NCBI RefSeq assembly: GCF_004571025.1
Contig: NZ_SPQT01000001.1
Span: 744,001 to 808,000, forward strand
Direction: 5' to 3'
DNA length: 64,000 nucleotides
Origin: Bradyrhizobium niftali
GTDB lineage: Bacteria > Pseudomonadota > Alphaproteobacteria > Rhizobiales > Xanthobacteraceae
How positions within the stretch are numbered: the stretch's first letter is position 1; each line of letters begins with the position of its first letter. The notes beneath the pieces were generated by a model. It was not told where the DNA came from and made no database searches. It saw nothing but the letters and a program-made list of their open reading frames with translations. The translations under genes were made by a program, and so were the position numbers. Shown here piece by piece: positions 16,629-25,807 of the stretch.

Positions 16629-19268
16629 TCAATTCCACGAATATGCGAACTTGTCGTTCTCGATCGAGACCCGCGCTTGCTTGACTTCTTCCTTGGCAAG
16701 CGACTTGCTGAGGAATTCGCGCGACAGCTCCGGGAGGAGGGTGTTGGTGATGATGTTGTCAATCATTCGCCCGCCGGAGTCCGGATCGTTGCAACGTGAC
16801 ACAATGTGCTCCACGACGGCGTCATCGTAGCTGAAGGCCGCGTTATGGTTGTCACGGAGGCGTCGTCCGATCCGGTCGAGCTGCAACCGAGCGATCCCGG
16901 CGAGCATTTCGTCGGATAGCGGGAAGTACGGTATCGAGACGATGCGCCCGAGCAGCGCTGCAGGAAACACCTTCAGCAATTCCGGCCTCAGCATCTTGGC
17001 GAGCTCTTCGGGCTCGCTGCGATACCTTGGATCTCGCGAGAGGCCCACGATCAGATCGGTGCCGACGTTGGTGGTCAGGATGATCAACGTGTTCTTGAAG
17101 TCGATCCGCCGCCCGTTGCCGTCCTCCATGGTTCCCTTGTCGAACACTTGAAAGAAGATCTCGTGGACGTCGGGATGAGCTTTCTCCACCTCGTCGAGCA
17201 GAATGACGCTATAGGGCTTGCGCCGGACAGCCTCGGTGAGGCGTCCACCTTCTCCATAGCCCACATAGCCGGGAGGCGCTCCCTTCAAGGTCGAGACGGT
17301 GTGCGCCTCCTGGAACTCCGACATGTTAATCGTGATCATGTTCTGCTCGCCACCGTAAAGAGTCTCGGCAAGCGCCAGGGCGGTTTCGGTCTTTCCCACT
17401 CCGGACGGACCAGCCAGCATGAACACGCCGATCGGTTTCGACGGGTTGTCAAGCTTCGCGCGGCTGGTCTCAATTCGCTTGGCGATCATCGTCAGCCCAT
17501 GGGACTGGCCGACGACGCGGCGGTTGAGGATCTCCGGTAGCTTCAGCACGGTTTCGATCTCGTCGCGCATCATCCGGCCGACCGGGATGCCAGTCCAGTC
17601 AGAGACAACGGACGCCACCGACTGCTGGTCCACATGGGCATAGACCATCCGCTTTTCCGGATTGATGCTCTCAAGCGTGTCGAACTTGCCGCGCAGCTCC
17701 GCGCGCTTGGCAGCCGGATCGTCGCCTTCCTTGGGTTCGGACAGGATCTCCCGAATGCTCCGGATGTCCTTGACGAGCTCCTGCTCTGCGGCCCAATCGG
17801 CTTCGAGGTTCGTCAGCTTGTCCTTCAGTGCTGCGATGTCGTTATCGATCACCACGATGCGCTCGTCGTCCTCAATCCCAAGATCGCCGTCGCTGACGAG
17901 TGCCGATCTCTCAGCTTCACGGGCGGCAATCGCAACCCGTGCATCCTCGATCAGGGCCGGTGTCGCGCTCTGGCTGATCGCCACGCGTGCCGAGGCGGTG
18001 TCAAGCAGGCTGACCGCCTTGTCCGGCAACTGCCGTGAAGGAATGTAGCGGTGGGACAAGTTGACCGCTGCGACGATCGCTGCATCCGAGATGCGAACGC
18101 CGTGGTGCTTTTCCATCGGACCGAGAAGTCCGCGCAGCATGATACAGCAGGTCTCCACGTCCGGTTCATCGATCTGGATCGGCTGGAAGCGTCGTGTGAG
18201 CGCGGGATCTTTCTCGATATACTGGCGATATTCTGCCCACGTGGTGGCGGCGATCGTGCGCAGCGTGCCACGGGCGAGGGGAGGTTTCAGGAGATTGGCC
18301 GCATCACCGGTGCCGGCCGCGCCGCCGGCGCCGATCAGTGTGTGGGCTTCATCGATGAACAGGATGATGGGGGTGGGTGAGCTCTGGACCTCGTCGATCA
18401 CCGACCTCAAGCGCTGCTCAAACTCGCCCTTCATGGAGGCACCGGCCTGCATCAGGCCGATGTCGAGCGCACAAAGCCTTACACCGCGGAGCGGTGGCGG
18501 CACATCGCCGGCGGCGATACGCTGCGCGAAGCCCTCGACAACTGCGGTCTTGCCGACGCCAGCTTCGCCGGTGAGGATTGGATTGTTCTGCCGCCGACGC
18601 ATCAACACGTCGATCAGTTGGCGGATTTCTTCGTCCCGACCAAGGATCGGATCCATCTCGCCCGATTTGGCCTTGGCGGTGAGATCCTGGGAGAACCGGT
18701 CGAGCGGCGTCGTCCCCTTGGGACCCGCTTGAGCCGCGCCTTCCGTGCCGGCGCCGACCAGGCCCGAACCGTCCATCGGCCGCATAGTCTCCTCGTCGGA
18801 GCCGGCCCAGACGGCGCGGCGCTCCGCGGCCAGTGCGTCGACGTTGACCTTGGCAAACTCCTGCGAGAGGTTGTTCAGCGTGCGACGAATATCGTTCGAT
18901 TTCAGGCCCGCCACGAGCAGATGACCGGTGCGGATCTGGGTCTCGCCAAAGAAGAGCGTGGCATAATGCCAGCCCCGATCGAGCAGATCGATGACCGAAT
19001 TGGCGACGCCCGGCATGTCGGTTTCGTTCTTACGAAAGCCATTGATCACGCCGGCAAGGTCCGACAACAAGCGTGCCCGGTCGAGCTTGTAATGATCGAC
19101 CGAGAGGCTGAGATCGTTGCGTTCCTGCTGCAGGATATGAAACAGCCAGTGCGCAAGCTCGACGTTGCGATTGCCGGCGCTCTTTGCGTGGCGCAGGGCC
19201 TGTATGAAGGCATCATAGCCGGCCCGGTTCAGCTTGCCCGTTACAGCTTCAATGCTGATGTCGGTCAC
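16629..19268 (-). CDS. clpV: T6SS sheath-recycling ATPase TssH (ClpV)
   Basis: This is 879 residues, the usual ClpV length. The N-domain (about 1-160) is the ClpV type that binds the TssC N-terminal helix. AAA+ domain 1 has Walker A GEAGVGKT at 234-241, and a coiled-coil middle domain follows (about 400-520). AAA+ domain 2 has GPSGVGKTETALALAETLYG near 620, the pore and arm signature NMSEFQE and GAPPGYVGYGEGG, Walker B VILLDEVEKAH and sensor ILTTNVG. It disassembles contracted TssBC sheaths in the cytoplasm. It follows tssG with 97 bases between, and the methyltransferase gene overlaps its end region. Confidence 0.96.
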   Translation of the reverse strand: MTDISIEAVTGKLNRAGYDAFIQALRHAKSAGNRNVELAHWLFHILQQERNDLSLSVDHYKLDRARLLSDLAGVINGFRKNETDMPGVANSVIDLLDRGWHYATLFFGETQIRTGHLLVAGLKSNDIRRTLNNLSQEFAKVNVDALAAERRAVWAGSDEETMRPMDGSGLVGAGTEGAAQAGPKGTTPLDRFSQDLTAKAKSGEMDPILGRDEEIRQLIDVLMRRRQNNPILTGEAGVGKTAVVEGFAQRIAAGDVPPPLRGVRLCALDIGLMQAGASMKGEFEQRLRSVIDEVQSSPTPIILFIDEAHTLIGAGGAAGTGDAANLLKPPLARGTLRTIAATTWAEYRQYIEKDPALTRRFQPIQIDEPDVETCCIMLRGLLGPMEKHHGVRISDAAIVAAVNLSHRYIPSRQLPDKAVSLLDTASARVAISQSATPALIEDARVAIAAREAERSALVSDGDLGIEDDERIVVIDNDIAALKDKLTNLEADWAAEQELVKDIRSIREILSEPKEGDDPAAKRAELRGKFDTLESINPEKRMVYAHVDQQSVASVVSDWTGIPVGRMMRDEIETVLKLPEILNRRVVGQSHGLTMIAKRIETSRAKLDNPSKPIGVFMLAGPSGVGKTETALALAETLYGGEQNMITINMSEFQEAHTVSTLKGAPPGYVGYGEGGRLTEAVRRKPYSVILLDEVEKAHPDVHEIFFQVFDKGTMEDGNGRRIDFKNTLIILTTNVGTDLIVGLSRDPRYRSEPEELAKMLRPELLKVFPAALLGRIVSIPYFPLSDEMLAGIARLQLDRIGRRLRDNHNAAFSYDDAVVEHIVSRCNDPDSGGRMIDNIITNTLLPELSREFLSKSLAKEEVKQARVSIENDKFAYSWN

Positions 19269-19365
19269 GGCGGCTCCTCCTGCTCAATTCCTCCGCGGAT
19301 GCTTGCCATCACGCGGAAATCGCTTCGGATTCCATAGCATTAGGCGATCAGCGCGATGGATAGGT

Positions 19366-20397
19366 TCAAATCGCCGCGGCATTGGCCGCGGCGCTCCGGC
19401 GGGCTCTCAATCGTTCGCCGAGCTGAAAGCGGGCATCGCGGCGATATTCTTCCGTTGAAGTCCAGTTCGGCGAGACCCAGGTGGTCCATCCAAGTCGTCC
19501 ACTCTGTCCCAGCCTGACCGGTACGACCTCTCCTGCAGGAATGGCGAGCTCGACCTCCCATTCCAATTCGTCGCCAATATAGAAGAAAACGGCGTCGGCC
19601 AGTGGCGCCGACAGGTTGGGCGTTTCGGTCGGCAGGAATTGTTCGTACTGAGCAAAAGTTCTGACAAAGACCCGAACTCTGATCTTGTCCTCGACGCTGA
19701 ATACACGCGAGCCGAGAAGGGCGTCCTGGCCGAGCCTCGCATGCGTTCCGCCGAGCCGGCTGCAGTGACTTGGGTCGAATGAGAGCCAGGTGCCGACGAA
19801 TTCGTCGATCTCGACTTTGACGTCGAACAGTCCTTGCAAGAACCGCGTCAACCGTGATGCACACTTTGCCCTGGGCGCGACCAGTCCAGCGAAGCTGAGC
19901 TTCGCCATGTCCGGAACCGCATCGCGATCGGCGAAAACATCGGAGCCCAAGCCGGCGAAGGAGCCGACATAGGCAATGAAGCGATCGTCCGCCGGGCGGT
20001 CATGCTGGGCGATCGGGCGCGCGTCGGCCCAGGCACGAAAGAAGAGTTGCAGGAAGCGTCCGTTGAGGAGGTCGAGAAAGCGGGGGAAGGCGTCATCCCG
20101 CATCAGCCACCAGCTGAGGCTTTCATCGGTGGTGGCAAGGGGCAGGGCGCCCTGCGGGCCGAGGAGGCCGAGAAATTTGACGAGTATCCTGAGCCGGCCA
20201 CCCTGGTCGTCCACCGCCGCGAGGTTCGAGGCGGGGAACTCCAGATAAGGCACCTGGCCGAGGTCGACATATTCGTCGCGACGCGCGGCACTGTCGCCGA
20301 TCCGCGGTCGATCCGGGTTGGCGCGCTCGAACTGGCGCAACGTATGGAAGAAATCGAAGCGCCAGGGCTCGGCCTTCATCTGGTCGATCAGCGTCAT
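19366..20397 (-). CDS. tssG: T6SS baseplate protein TssG
   Basis: The chosen start at 20397 overlaps the tssF stop by four bases (ATGA), implying translational coupling; it gives 343 residues. An in-frame start at 20430 would overlap tssF further. Family features include the start MTLIDQMKAEPWRFDFFH-TLRQFER, VPYLEFPASNL, LGLLGPQGALPL and the C-terminal LG-rich segment (CSRLGGTHARLGQDALLGSR). TssG binds TssF in the baseplate wedge with TssE and TssK. Confidence 0.95.
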   Translation of the reverse strand: MTLIDQMKAEPWRFDFFHTLRQFERANPDRPRIGDSAARRDEYVDLGQVPYLEFPASNLAAVDDQGGRLRILVKFLGLLGPQGALPLATTDESLSWWLMRDDAFPRFLDLLNGRFLQLFFRAWADARPIAQHDRPADDRFIAYVGSFAGLGSDVFADRDAVPDMAKLSFAGLVAPRAKCASRLTRFLQGLFDVKVEIDEFVGTWLSFDPSHCSRLGGTHARLGQDALLGSRVFSVEDKIRVRVFVRTFAQYEQFLPTETPNLSAPLADAVFFYIGDELEWEVELAIPAGEVVPVRLGQSGRLGWTTWVSPNWTSTEEYRRDARFQLGERLRARRSAAANAAAI

Positions 20398-22361
20398 AGC
20401 GGTCTCCGCGTGCCCATGCGCGGTGGCCACCGCATGATCTCGCCGCGCTCCGGCGTCGAGATGACCGTCTGAGTGAAGGTGTTGAAGCCCGAATAGTCGG
20501 CGAAGAAGCGCTCCAGCACTGCCCCGAGCAAGAACACGCCGCTGCCCTCAAATGCCTTCTCGTCGAGCGTAACAGTAATCTCCAGGCCCCGTGCTGCGCC
20601 GCTACCCGTGCGCTCGCGCACGCGCCGCACGACAGGTCGGCTTTCTATGCTGCGCACGCCGCGGATCTTGCGCTCCGTGGCGTCGTCGAACTGATCGGCG
20701 AACAAGGCCAGCATCTCGCGCAGCGCTCCGGCGTTCTTGCCGCCACCGCGTTCGACGAGGCCAAGATAGTTGAGGCTGAGCATATTGATCAGCCGCCAGC
20801 TGACAATCCCACTGTTGGCGATTTCGCTGCGGCTGCGCAGTTGGGCGACCACCGGCTCGCGTGGTGGCGTGGGACCAGCGACGCACATCAGATCAAGGGA
20901 GGTATCGTCAAGCAGACGAAAGTCGGCGCCGCCTTGGCCGACCGGTAGGTGCTCGGTGAGATGGCGATTGGAGCAGAGAGCCCGGACGCTCAGTTCGGCG
21001 ACGGAGCCTTGGCCGCTCAATTCACCGGGCTCGAGCAGTGAGAGGAACATGTCCGTTCCGGTGTAGTCGGAGGAAGAGCCGTATGTCTTCTCTTCCACTG
21101 TGCGGCGCCGAGGTAAGCGGCGGACGGTAAAATAAAGCCCGTCGACCGATCCGCTGGTCCGGTCGACGGCGGCCGAATATAGCGGGCGCACGGGCCGTTT
21201 ATCCTTCTCTGCCGGCAGGTGCGCGTAGACCTCGAGCACCTGGTGCGGTTCGTATTCCAGATAGCGGCTGCGATCTGGCACCACATGGTACTCGTAAGTA
21301 TTCGACTTGACAGGAATGCGATCGCTCGTTTTCTCGAACAGATTAATCGCCGGTGCAGTATAGAGCCTGAAGGTCTCGGGGCGCACCGAGGCAGCCAGCC
21401 GCGAATTGTGTTCATCGAAAGCGAAGACAATATCGATCGATTTGCTGCGCAGTCGCGACATCACGCTGCGTAGTCCCGTCAGGTTTATGCCGAGGAACTT
21501 GCGTGGAAACATGAAATATTCTCGCAGCAGCTCCGAGCCGCGAAAGATCCGATTGTCGTTAGGGAACAGAGACTCGTTTTCGTCGAAGCCAATTTGCTGC
21601 ACGCAATCATGGGGCGCACGAGTCACCACCGGATCGCCGAAGTCGTCGAGATGCCGGAAGTAGACTCCCTTGCAATTCGAGATCAATTGCTCGTAGAGCG
21701 CGATGGCGTCGGATTCCGCGCCTGAGAGGTAGATCGGAAGTTCGCTCACGCGGCAGCCTGCGAACCAGGTTTCCGGCTTGGCTCGGGCCTCTGCATCCGG
21801 TAGTTCCTCGTCGAGCCGGGCTGCGGTACGATGGGTCAGCGACAGCTTCAGCCCCGCGATGACGTCGCCACCGACCGGGATCCCGAGCGCCTGCAGAGTG
21901 CCCGCTGTCGAGAAATACTCTGCGCTGGTGACGTCGAACGGCCAGAGCACGATGTCGCGGCAAAGTCGAAATCGGCAGGAAAGACTTCGTTCTCTCTCGC
22001 GGTAGGTCGCGTCGAAATAGGCGCCGCGTACAATCTTCTTGCCGTCGCGCAGCGCCGGGTCGGCGTAGGGTGGCCGCGCCGTGACGAGCATCGCCGATGG
22101 TGTGGGCGCAAGATAGTTCGGTACCAGCTGCTCAAGCAGGTTTGCAGTGAATTCCGGGAATTCGTGCTTGAGCTTGAGCTGAACGCGGGCGGCAAGAAAC
22201 GCGGCGCCTTCCAACAGTCCCGTGATCATCGGGTCCGAGCGGTCCCGGATGAGGCCGCCGAGGCGCTCTGCGATGCCAGGATATTCTTCGGCGAAATCTC
22301 CCGCCTGCTCGTACAGCAATGACAGTTCACGATTGTAGAAATCGAGGAATTCGCGATTCAT
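20394..22361 (-). CDS. tssF: T6SS baseplate protein TssF
   Basis: The ATG at 22361 lies one base after the tssE stop and gives 655 residues with the family start MNREFLDFYNRELSLLYEQA and EYPGIAERLG. Other typical parts are FPEFTANLLEQLVPNYLAPT-PS, FPRKFLGINLTGL, and the C-terminus with LEITVTLDEKAFEGSGVFLL and RFFADYSGFNTFTQT. It forms the wedge with TssG, TssE and TssK on which the sheath assembles. Confidence 0.96.
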   Translation of the reverse strand: MNREFLDFYNRELSLLYEQAGDFAEEYPGIAERLGGLIRDRSDPMITGLLEGAAFLAARVQLKLKHEFPEFTANLLEQLVPNYLAPTPSAMLVTARPPYADPALRDGKKIVRGAYFDATYRERERSLSCRFRLCRDIVLWPFDVTSAEYFSTAGTLQALGIPVGGDVIAGLKLSLTHRTAARLDEELPDAEARAKPETWFAGCRVSELPIYLSGAESDAIALYEQLISNCKGVYFRHLDDFGDPVVTRAPHDCVQQIGFDENESLFPNDNRIFRGSELLREYFMFPRKFLGINLTGLRSVMSRLRSKSIDIVFAFDEHNSRLAASVRPETFRLYTAPAINLFEKTSDRIPVKSNTYEYHVVPDRSRYLEYEPHQVLEVYAHLPAEKDKRPVRPLYSAAVDRTSGSVDGLYFTVRRLPRRRTVEEKTYGSSSDYTGTDMFLSLLEPGELSGQGSVAELSVRALCSNRHLTEHLPVGQGGADFRLLDDTSLDLMCVAGPTPPREPVVAQLRSRSEIANSGIVSWRLINMLSLNYLGLVERGGGKNAGALREMLALFADQFDDATERKIRGVRSIESRPVVRRVRERTGSGAARGLEITVTLDEKAFEGSGVFLLGAVLERFFADYSGFNTFTQTVISTPERGEIMRWPPRMGTRRPL

Positions 22362-22362
22362 G

Positions 22363-22911
22363 CTAAAGTCGATTGATTTGGATGTCGCCGCTGTCGAGAT
22401 CGACGTCGGCGACAAATTCCACGGGGACGTTGAGCGGCTCGGCCTTGAGGTCTGCGTGAACGATGAAGCGCAGCTTCAGCTGCTCAGGACCGACCGAGCC
22501 GTCGCGACGGACCCGGATCGTCTTGCGATCGAGTCTTGGCTCGTACGTCGTCAGAGTCTCGCGCAGGGCGTCGGTGAGTTCGTCGTCCGTGACCTCGTCG
22601 ATCGAACGGTGGGCGATATCGGGGAAGCCGTAGTTCAGGATCGAGGTTCGAACGCTATCCCGCCCGCTCAGATCCAAGGTCGATTCCAGAGCAATGGTAT
22701 TGAGGAGCGTTTCAAGGTCATGGGAGACCTCCCTCCGCAACAACGTTTCCGAGATCGGAAAGCGGCCTGCGCTGCGCCGCCCGGCAATGATCCGCTCACC
22801 GAACTCATCGCGCAGATTGAGCTTCTTGCGCGCATCGCGGGCTTCATGAGCCGAGCGAAAGGCCAGCATCAATGGAGGAGAAAGCCGGTCCCTCTTTGGA
22901 GCAATAGTCAT
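22363..22911 (-). CDS. tssE: T6SS baseplate protein TssE (gp25-like)
   Basis: This is 182 residues with the gp25/lysozyme-like fold: LRREVSHDLETLLNTI, LSGRDSVRTSILNYGFPDI and a C-terminal beta part with RFIVHADLKAEPLNVPVEF. TssE connects the baseplate wedge to the first sheath ring. It lies 174 bases downstream of hcp on the same strand; the gap holds a perfect 13-bp hairpin, so its expression may be lower than that of hcp. Only one base separates its stop from the tssF start. Confidence 0.94.
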   Translation of the reverse strand: MTIAPKRDRLSPPLMLAFRSAHEARDARKKLNLRDEFGERIIAGRRSAGRFPISETLLRREVSHDLETLLNTIALESTLDLSGRDSVRTSILNYGFPDIAHRSIDEVTDDELTDALRETLTTYEPRLDRKTIRVRRDGSVGPEQLKLRFIVHADLKAEPLNVPVEFVADVDLDSGDIQINRL

Positions 22912-23035
22912 TTACGGTCCCCAAGATGGCCGCCCGACTCGCTATTCTATTCCGCGGCGCATCAGCTGGTCTCCAAGATGATGTCGCCTCGACAGGCGGT
23001 CGGGCCCACAAAGACGTGCGACCGCAATTGCGTCG

Positions 23036-23073
23036 CCTGGCGCCGGTTCGCGCTTATCGCAACCGGCGCCAGG
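23036..23073 (-). terminator. perfect 13-bp stem-loop after hcp
   Basis: CCTGGCGCCGGTT and its exact complement AACCGGCGCCAGG flank a 12-base loop. It begins 12 bases past the hcp stop and precedes tssE. No U-tract follows on the minus strand, so it is more likely a partial terminator or an mRNA-stabilising structure than a full stop. Confidence 0.7.
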
Positions 23074-23085
23074 TAGGGCCGACAA

Positions 23086-23571
23086 TCAGGCCCATTCCTT
23101 GTTGGCGGGAACGTCCCAGCCAAACACCGGCGCAGCTCCAGCGCCGCCTTTTTCCGTCTGGGTCTTGTAGGTCATCTTGACCTTCGCGAAGTTCAGACTC
23201 ACGTTTTCGGTGAGGCGATCTTCACCGTGCGATCCGCCCGTCGATACGCTGGTGACCAGGATGTGCTTCATCTCGATCTTGAGATACTCCAGCGGATTTT
23301 CACCCGCCTTGCGGACGGTGAGGATCGCCGTATCAATGTGCTTGCCGTTCGCGCAGACCTTGAAAAGCTCCGGCGTGGCCTTGTCGACGAAGTGCGTAAA
23401 GTGGAGATCCTGGACGCTGACCTTGCCGGCGCCGCCGCCCGAACCGCTGTGGAAAGTGCCTGACTGGCTCTCGCCGAAAGACCAGCTCAAAATATCGATT
23501 TCGTCCTTGTGCTTGTCGTCCAGCGACTCGCCCTTGATCGGATCGAGTTTCAAGAAGATGTCGACAGCCAT
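23086..23571 (-). CDS. hcp: T6SS tube protein Hcp (TssD)
   Basis: This is 161 residues with classic Hcp elements: MAVDIFLKLDPIKGES at the start, then IDILSWSFGESQSG, the exposed loop with GSGGGAGKVSVQDLHFTHFVDK, and VSLNFAKVKMTYK with the C-terminal GWDVPANKE. Hcp forms hexameric rings that stack into the inner tube and carry small effectors. It lies 50 bases downstream of tssC. It is followed by a strong hairpin, which fits the usual high level of this transcript. Confidence 0.97.
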   Translation of the reverse strand: MAVDIFLKLDPIKGESLDDKHKDEIDILSWSFGESQSGTFHSGSGGGAGKVSVQDLHFTHFVDKATPELFKVCANGKHIDTAILTVRKAGENPLEYLKIEMKHILVTSVSTGGSHGEDRLTENVSLNFAKVKMTYKTQTEKGGAGAAPVFGWDVPANKEWA

Positions 23572-23621
23572 AGCGTAGTCCTCTCAAATTTCTGCGTGGT
23601 TACGGTTGCGATGTTGCGGCA

Positions 23622-25124
23622 TCAGGAAGCGGGGCCGGGTAGGCGTGAAACCAGGCTGAGGCCGACGTCCATCGCCTCCAACTGAAAGTGTGGACGAAGA
23701 AAGAAGCGCGCGTTGTAATATCCCGGATTCTCCTCGTTTGCGATGACTTCAACCTTCGCAGCGGCCAGTGGCTTGCGCGCTTTCTGAGCTTCTGACGAGA
23801 GGGCTGGGTTGGCATCAACGTATTCGTTGATCCAGGTTTGCAGCCAGATCGTCAGCTCATCCTTCTCCTTCATGGATCCGATCTTGTCGCGAACCATGCA
23901 CTTCAGATAGTGGGCAAAGCGGGACACTGCGAACATGTAAGGTAGTCGTGACGACAAGTTGTCGGACGCGGTGGCATCCACGCCCTTATCGCCGAAGTAC
24001 TTCTTCGGCTTGTAGAGTGACTGGGCGCCGATGAAGGCGGCCTTGTCGGTGTTCTTGCGATGGATCAGCGGGATGAGGCCCGCCTTTGCAAGTTCGTGCT
24101 CGCGGCGATCACTGATGGCGATCTCGGTCGGGCATTTCAGGTCGACGCCGCCGTCATCGGTCGGGAATGTGTGCGTCGGCAGGTTGATGACTTCGCCACC
24201 GGACTGCACACCGCGGATGCGCGTGCACCAGCCAAATTCCTTGAAGGCGCGGTTGATGTTGACCGCCATTGCGTAGGCGGCGTTGATCCAGCCGTATTTG
24301 TCGCCGGTGTGTCCGTCCGTCTCCTCTTCGAAGGCGAACTCTTCCACGGGCTCCGATTTCGCGCCGTAGGGGAGGCGGCCGAGCGCGCGGGGCATGCACA
24401 GGCCGAGATAGCGCGAGTCGTCCTGATCGCGCAGCCCCTTCCATGCGGCATATTCCGGCGTGTCGAACACCTTACCGATGTCGCGAGGGTTGGACAGTTC
24501 GGTCCAAGAGTCCATTCCCATCAGCGTCGGCTCGGCGCCGCTGAAGAAGGGAGCGTGCGCGGCGCCGGCGATCTTGCTGAGATCGCGGAGCAACTGTACG
24601 TCGGTTGGGAGGTGGCTGAAATAGTAGTCGCCGATCAGGCAGCCGAACGGCTCGCCGCCCAGCTGGCCGAATTCATACTCGTAGATCTGCTTGAACAGGG
24701 GACTCTGGTCCCAGCGCGCATCGGGGTAAAGCCGCAGATTCCGATACAACTCGTTCTTGGAGACGTTCATCACCCGGATCTTGAGGTTGGCGTCGGTCTC
24801 GGAATTGAAGACGAGGTAGTGGAGGCCGCGCCAAGCACTTTCGATTGCCTGGAACTCAGGTGTATGAAGAATTTCGTTCATTTGCGCGGTCAGCTTCTGG
24901 TCGATCCGCGCGATCATCTCCTCGATGGTGTCGAGGACGTCCGACTTGATGACGCTCGTGTCCTTCAACGCCTCTTGAACGAGCGTGGATACCGCGTTTT
25001 CGACTTCGGTCGCTGCACGTTCAGTGCGCGGTTTGAAGCTTTGCTTCAGCAGAGTGGCAAACTCGTCAGCTTCGACGGTCTTGACCTGGGTGGTGCTCTC
25101 TTTGTGAACAGCTTCTTTTGCCAT
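23622..25124 (-). CDS. tssC: T6SS sheath large subunit TssC
   Basis: Two in-frame ATGs occur at 25133 and 25124. The second has an SD (AAGGAAGGA) at a more normal distance and is chosen, giving 500 residues. Conserved parts are the early helix region EAVHKESTTQ (probable ClpV-binding end), LHTPEFQAIESAWRGLHYLV, GCLIGDYYF, PFFSGAEPTLMG and the C-terminal ISDRREHELAKAGLIPL followed by RLPYMFAVSRFAHYLK. TssB and TssC form the contractile sheath. It lies 16 bases downstream of tssB. Confidence 0.97.
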   Translation of the reverse strand: MAKEAVHKESTTQVKTVEADEFATLLKQSFKPRTERAATEVENAVSTLVQEALKDTSVIKSDVLDTIEEMIARIDQKLTAQMNEILHTPEFQAIESAWRGLHYLVFNSETDANLKIRVMNVSKNELYRNLRLYPDARWDQSPLFKQIYEYEFGQLGGEPFGCLIGDYYFSHLPTDVQLLRDLSKIAGAAHAPFFSGAEPTLMGMDSWTELSNPRDIGKVFDTPEYAAWKGLRDQDDSRYLGLCMPRALGRLPYGAKSEPVEEFAFEEETDGHTGDKYGWINAAYAMAVNINRAFKEFGWCTRIRGVQSGGEVINLPTHTFPTDDGGVDLKCPTEIAISDRREHELAKAGLIPLIHRKNTDKAAFIGAQSLYKPKKYFGDKGVDATASDNLSSRLPYMFAVSRFAHYLKCMVRDKIGSMKEKDELTIWLQTWINEYVDANPALSSEAQKARKPLAAAKVEVIANEENPGYYNARFFLRPHFQLEAMDVGLSLVSRLPGPAS

Positions 25125-25140
25125 GATCCCCATTCCTTCC

Positions 25141-25668
25141 TTAGCTCTCGGTGCCAGGTTCGGTCGACTGGCTTGTCGCGCGTTCCCGAAGCGCCGCCAT
25201 CAGTTGAGGATCGGCGAGAAGTTTTTTGAGCTGGTCCTCGGCGGCCACCTTGCCATCCATGTAGCGCAACAGGTTGGCGAGTTGTTCGCGCGCCTCGAGC
25301 AGCTTGGCAGTAGCCGGCACCTGGCGGGCGACGGCCACCGGCGTGAAGTCTGCCATCTTGTTGAAGCGCAGGTTGACCGAGATCTTTTCGTCGGATCCAT
25401 CGCTGAGGCGATTGGCGACACGCGCCGTCACGCCGGGCTGGATTGCCGCCATGCGGTTGTCGAAATTGTCCATGTCGAACTCGAGGAACTTGCGCTCCTC
25501 GACCTTCGTCTTCTCGACGCCAGGGTTATTGCCGGAGAGGTCGGAGAGGACGCCCATGACGAACGGCAGTTCGATCAGCCGCTCTGCGTCGTAAGGATCT
25601 TCGTATGTGATGTGCACGCGTGGTGCGCGGTTTCGCCGAATGAATTTTTGACCGCTGTCTGTAGCCAT
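25141..25668 (-). CDS. tssB: T6SS sheath small subunit TssB
   Basis: The ATG at 25668 has an SD (GAGGGA) and gives 175 residues; an in-frame ATG at 25692 is less favoured. Family signatures are APRVHITYEDPYDAERLIEL, PFVMGVLSDLSGN, the KVEERKFLEFDMDNFDNRM segment and the ISVNLRFNKMADFTP region. It is the partner of TssC in the sheath. A 139-bp gap separates it from tssA, so the tssB-to-methyltransferase run may have its own promoter. A direct repeat AGACATCGAA at 25693-25717 lies just upstream. Confidence 0.96.
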   Translation of the reverse strand: MATDSGQKFIRRNRAPRVHITYEDPYDAERLIELPFVMGVLSDLSGNNPGVEKTKVEERKFLEFDMDNFDNRMAAIQPGVTARVANRLSDGSDEKISVNLRFNKMADFTPVAVARQVPATAKLLEAREQLANLLRYMDGKVAAEDQLKKLLADPQLMAALRERATSQSTEPGTES

Positions 25669-25807
25669 GGTTCCCTCACTACGAAATCGCATTAGACATC
25701 GAAAAAGACATCGAATTTGCGCGACGCAGAGTGGCTAGGGCGCTTCAAGTTGCTGCGGTCGGCAAACATCCTTGTGTCCAGTTAGTGCCCTCGAGCGAAA
25801 GCTGGGT

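Noticed and set aside
24060..25229. 389-residue plus-strand open frame
   Set aside because: Antisense to tssC, which has clear homology; its composition is a mirror artefact.
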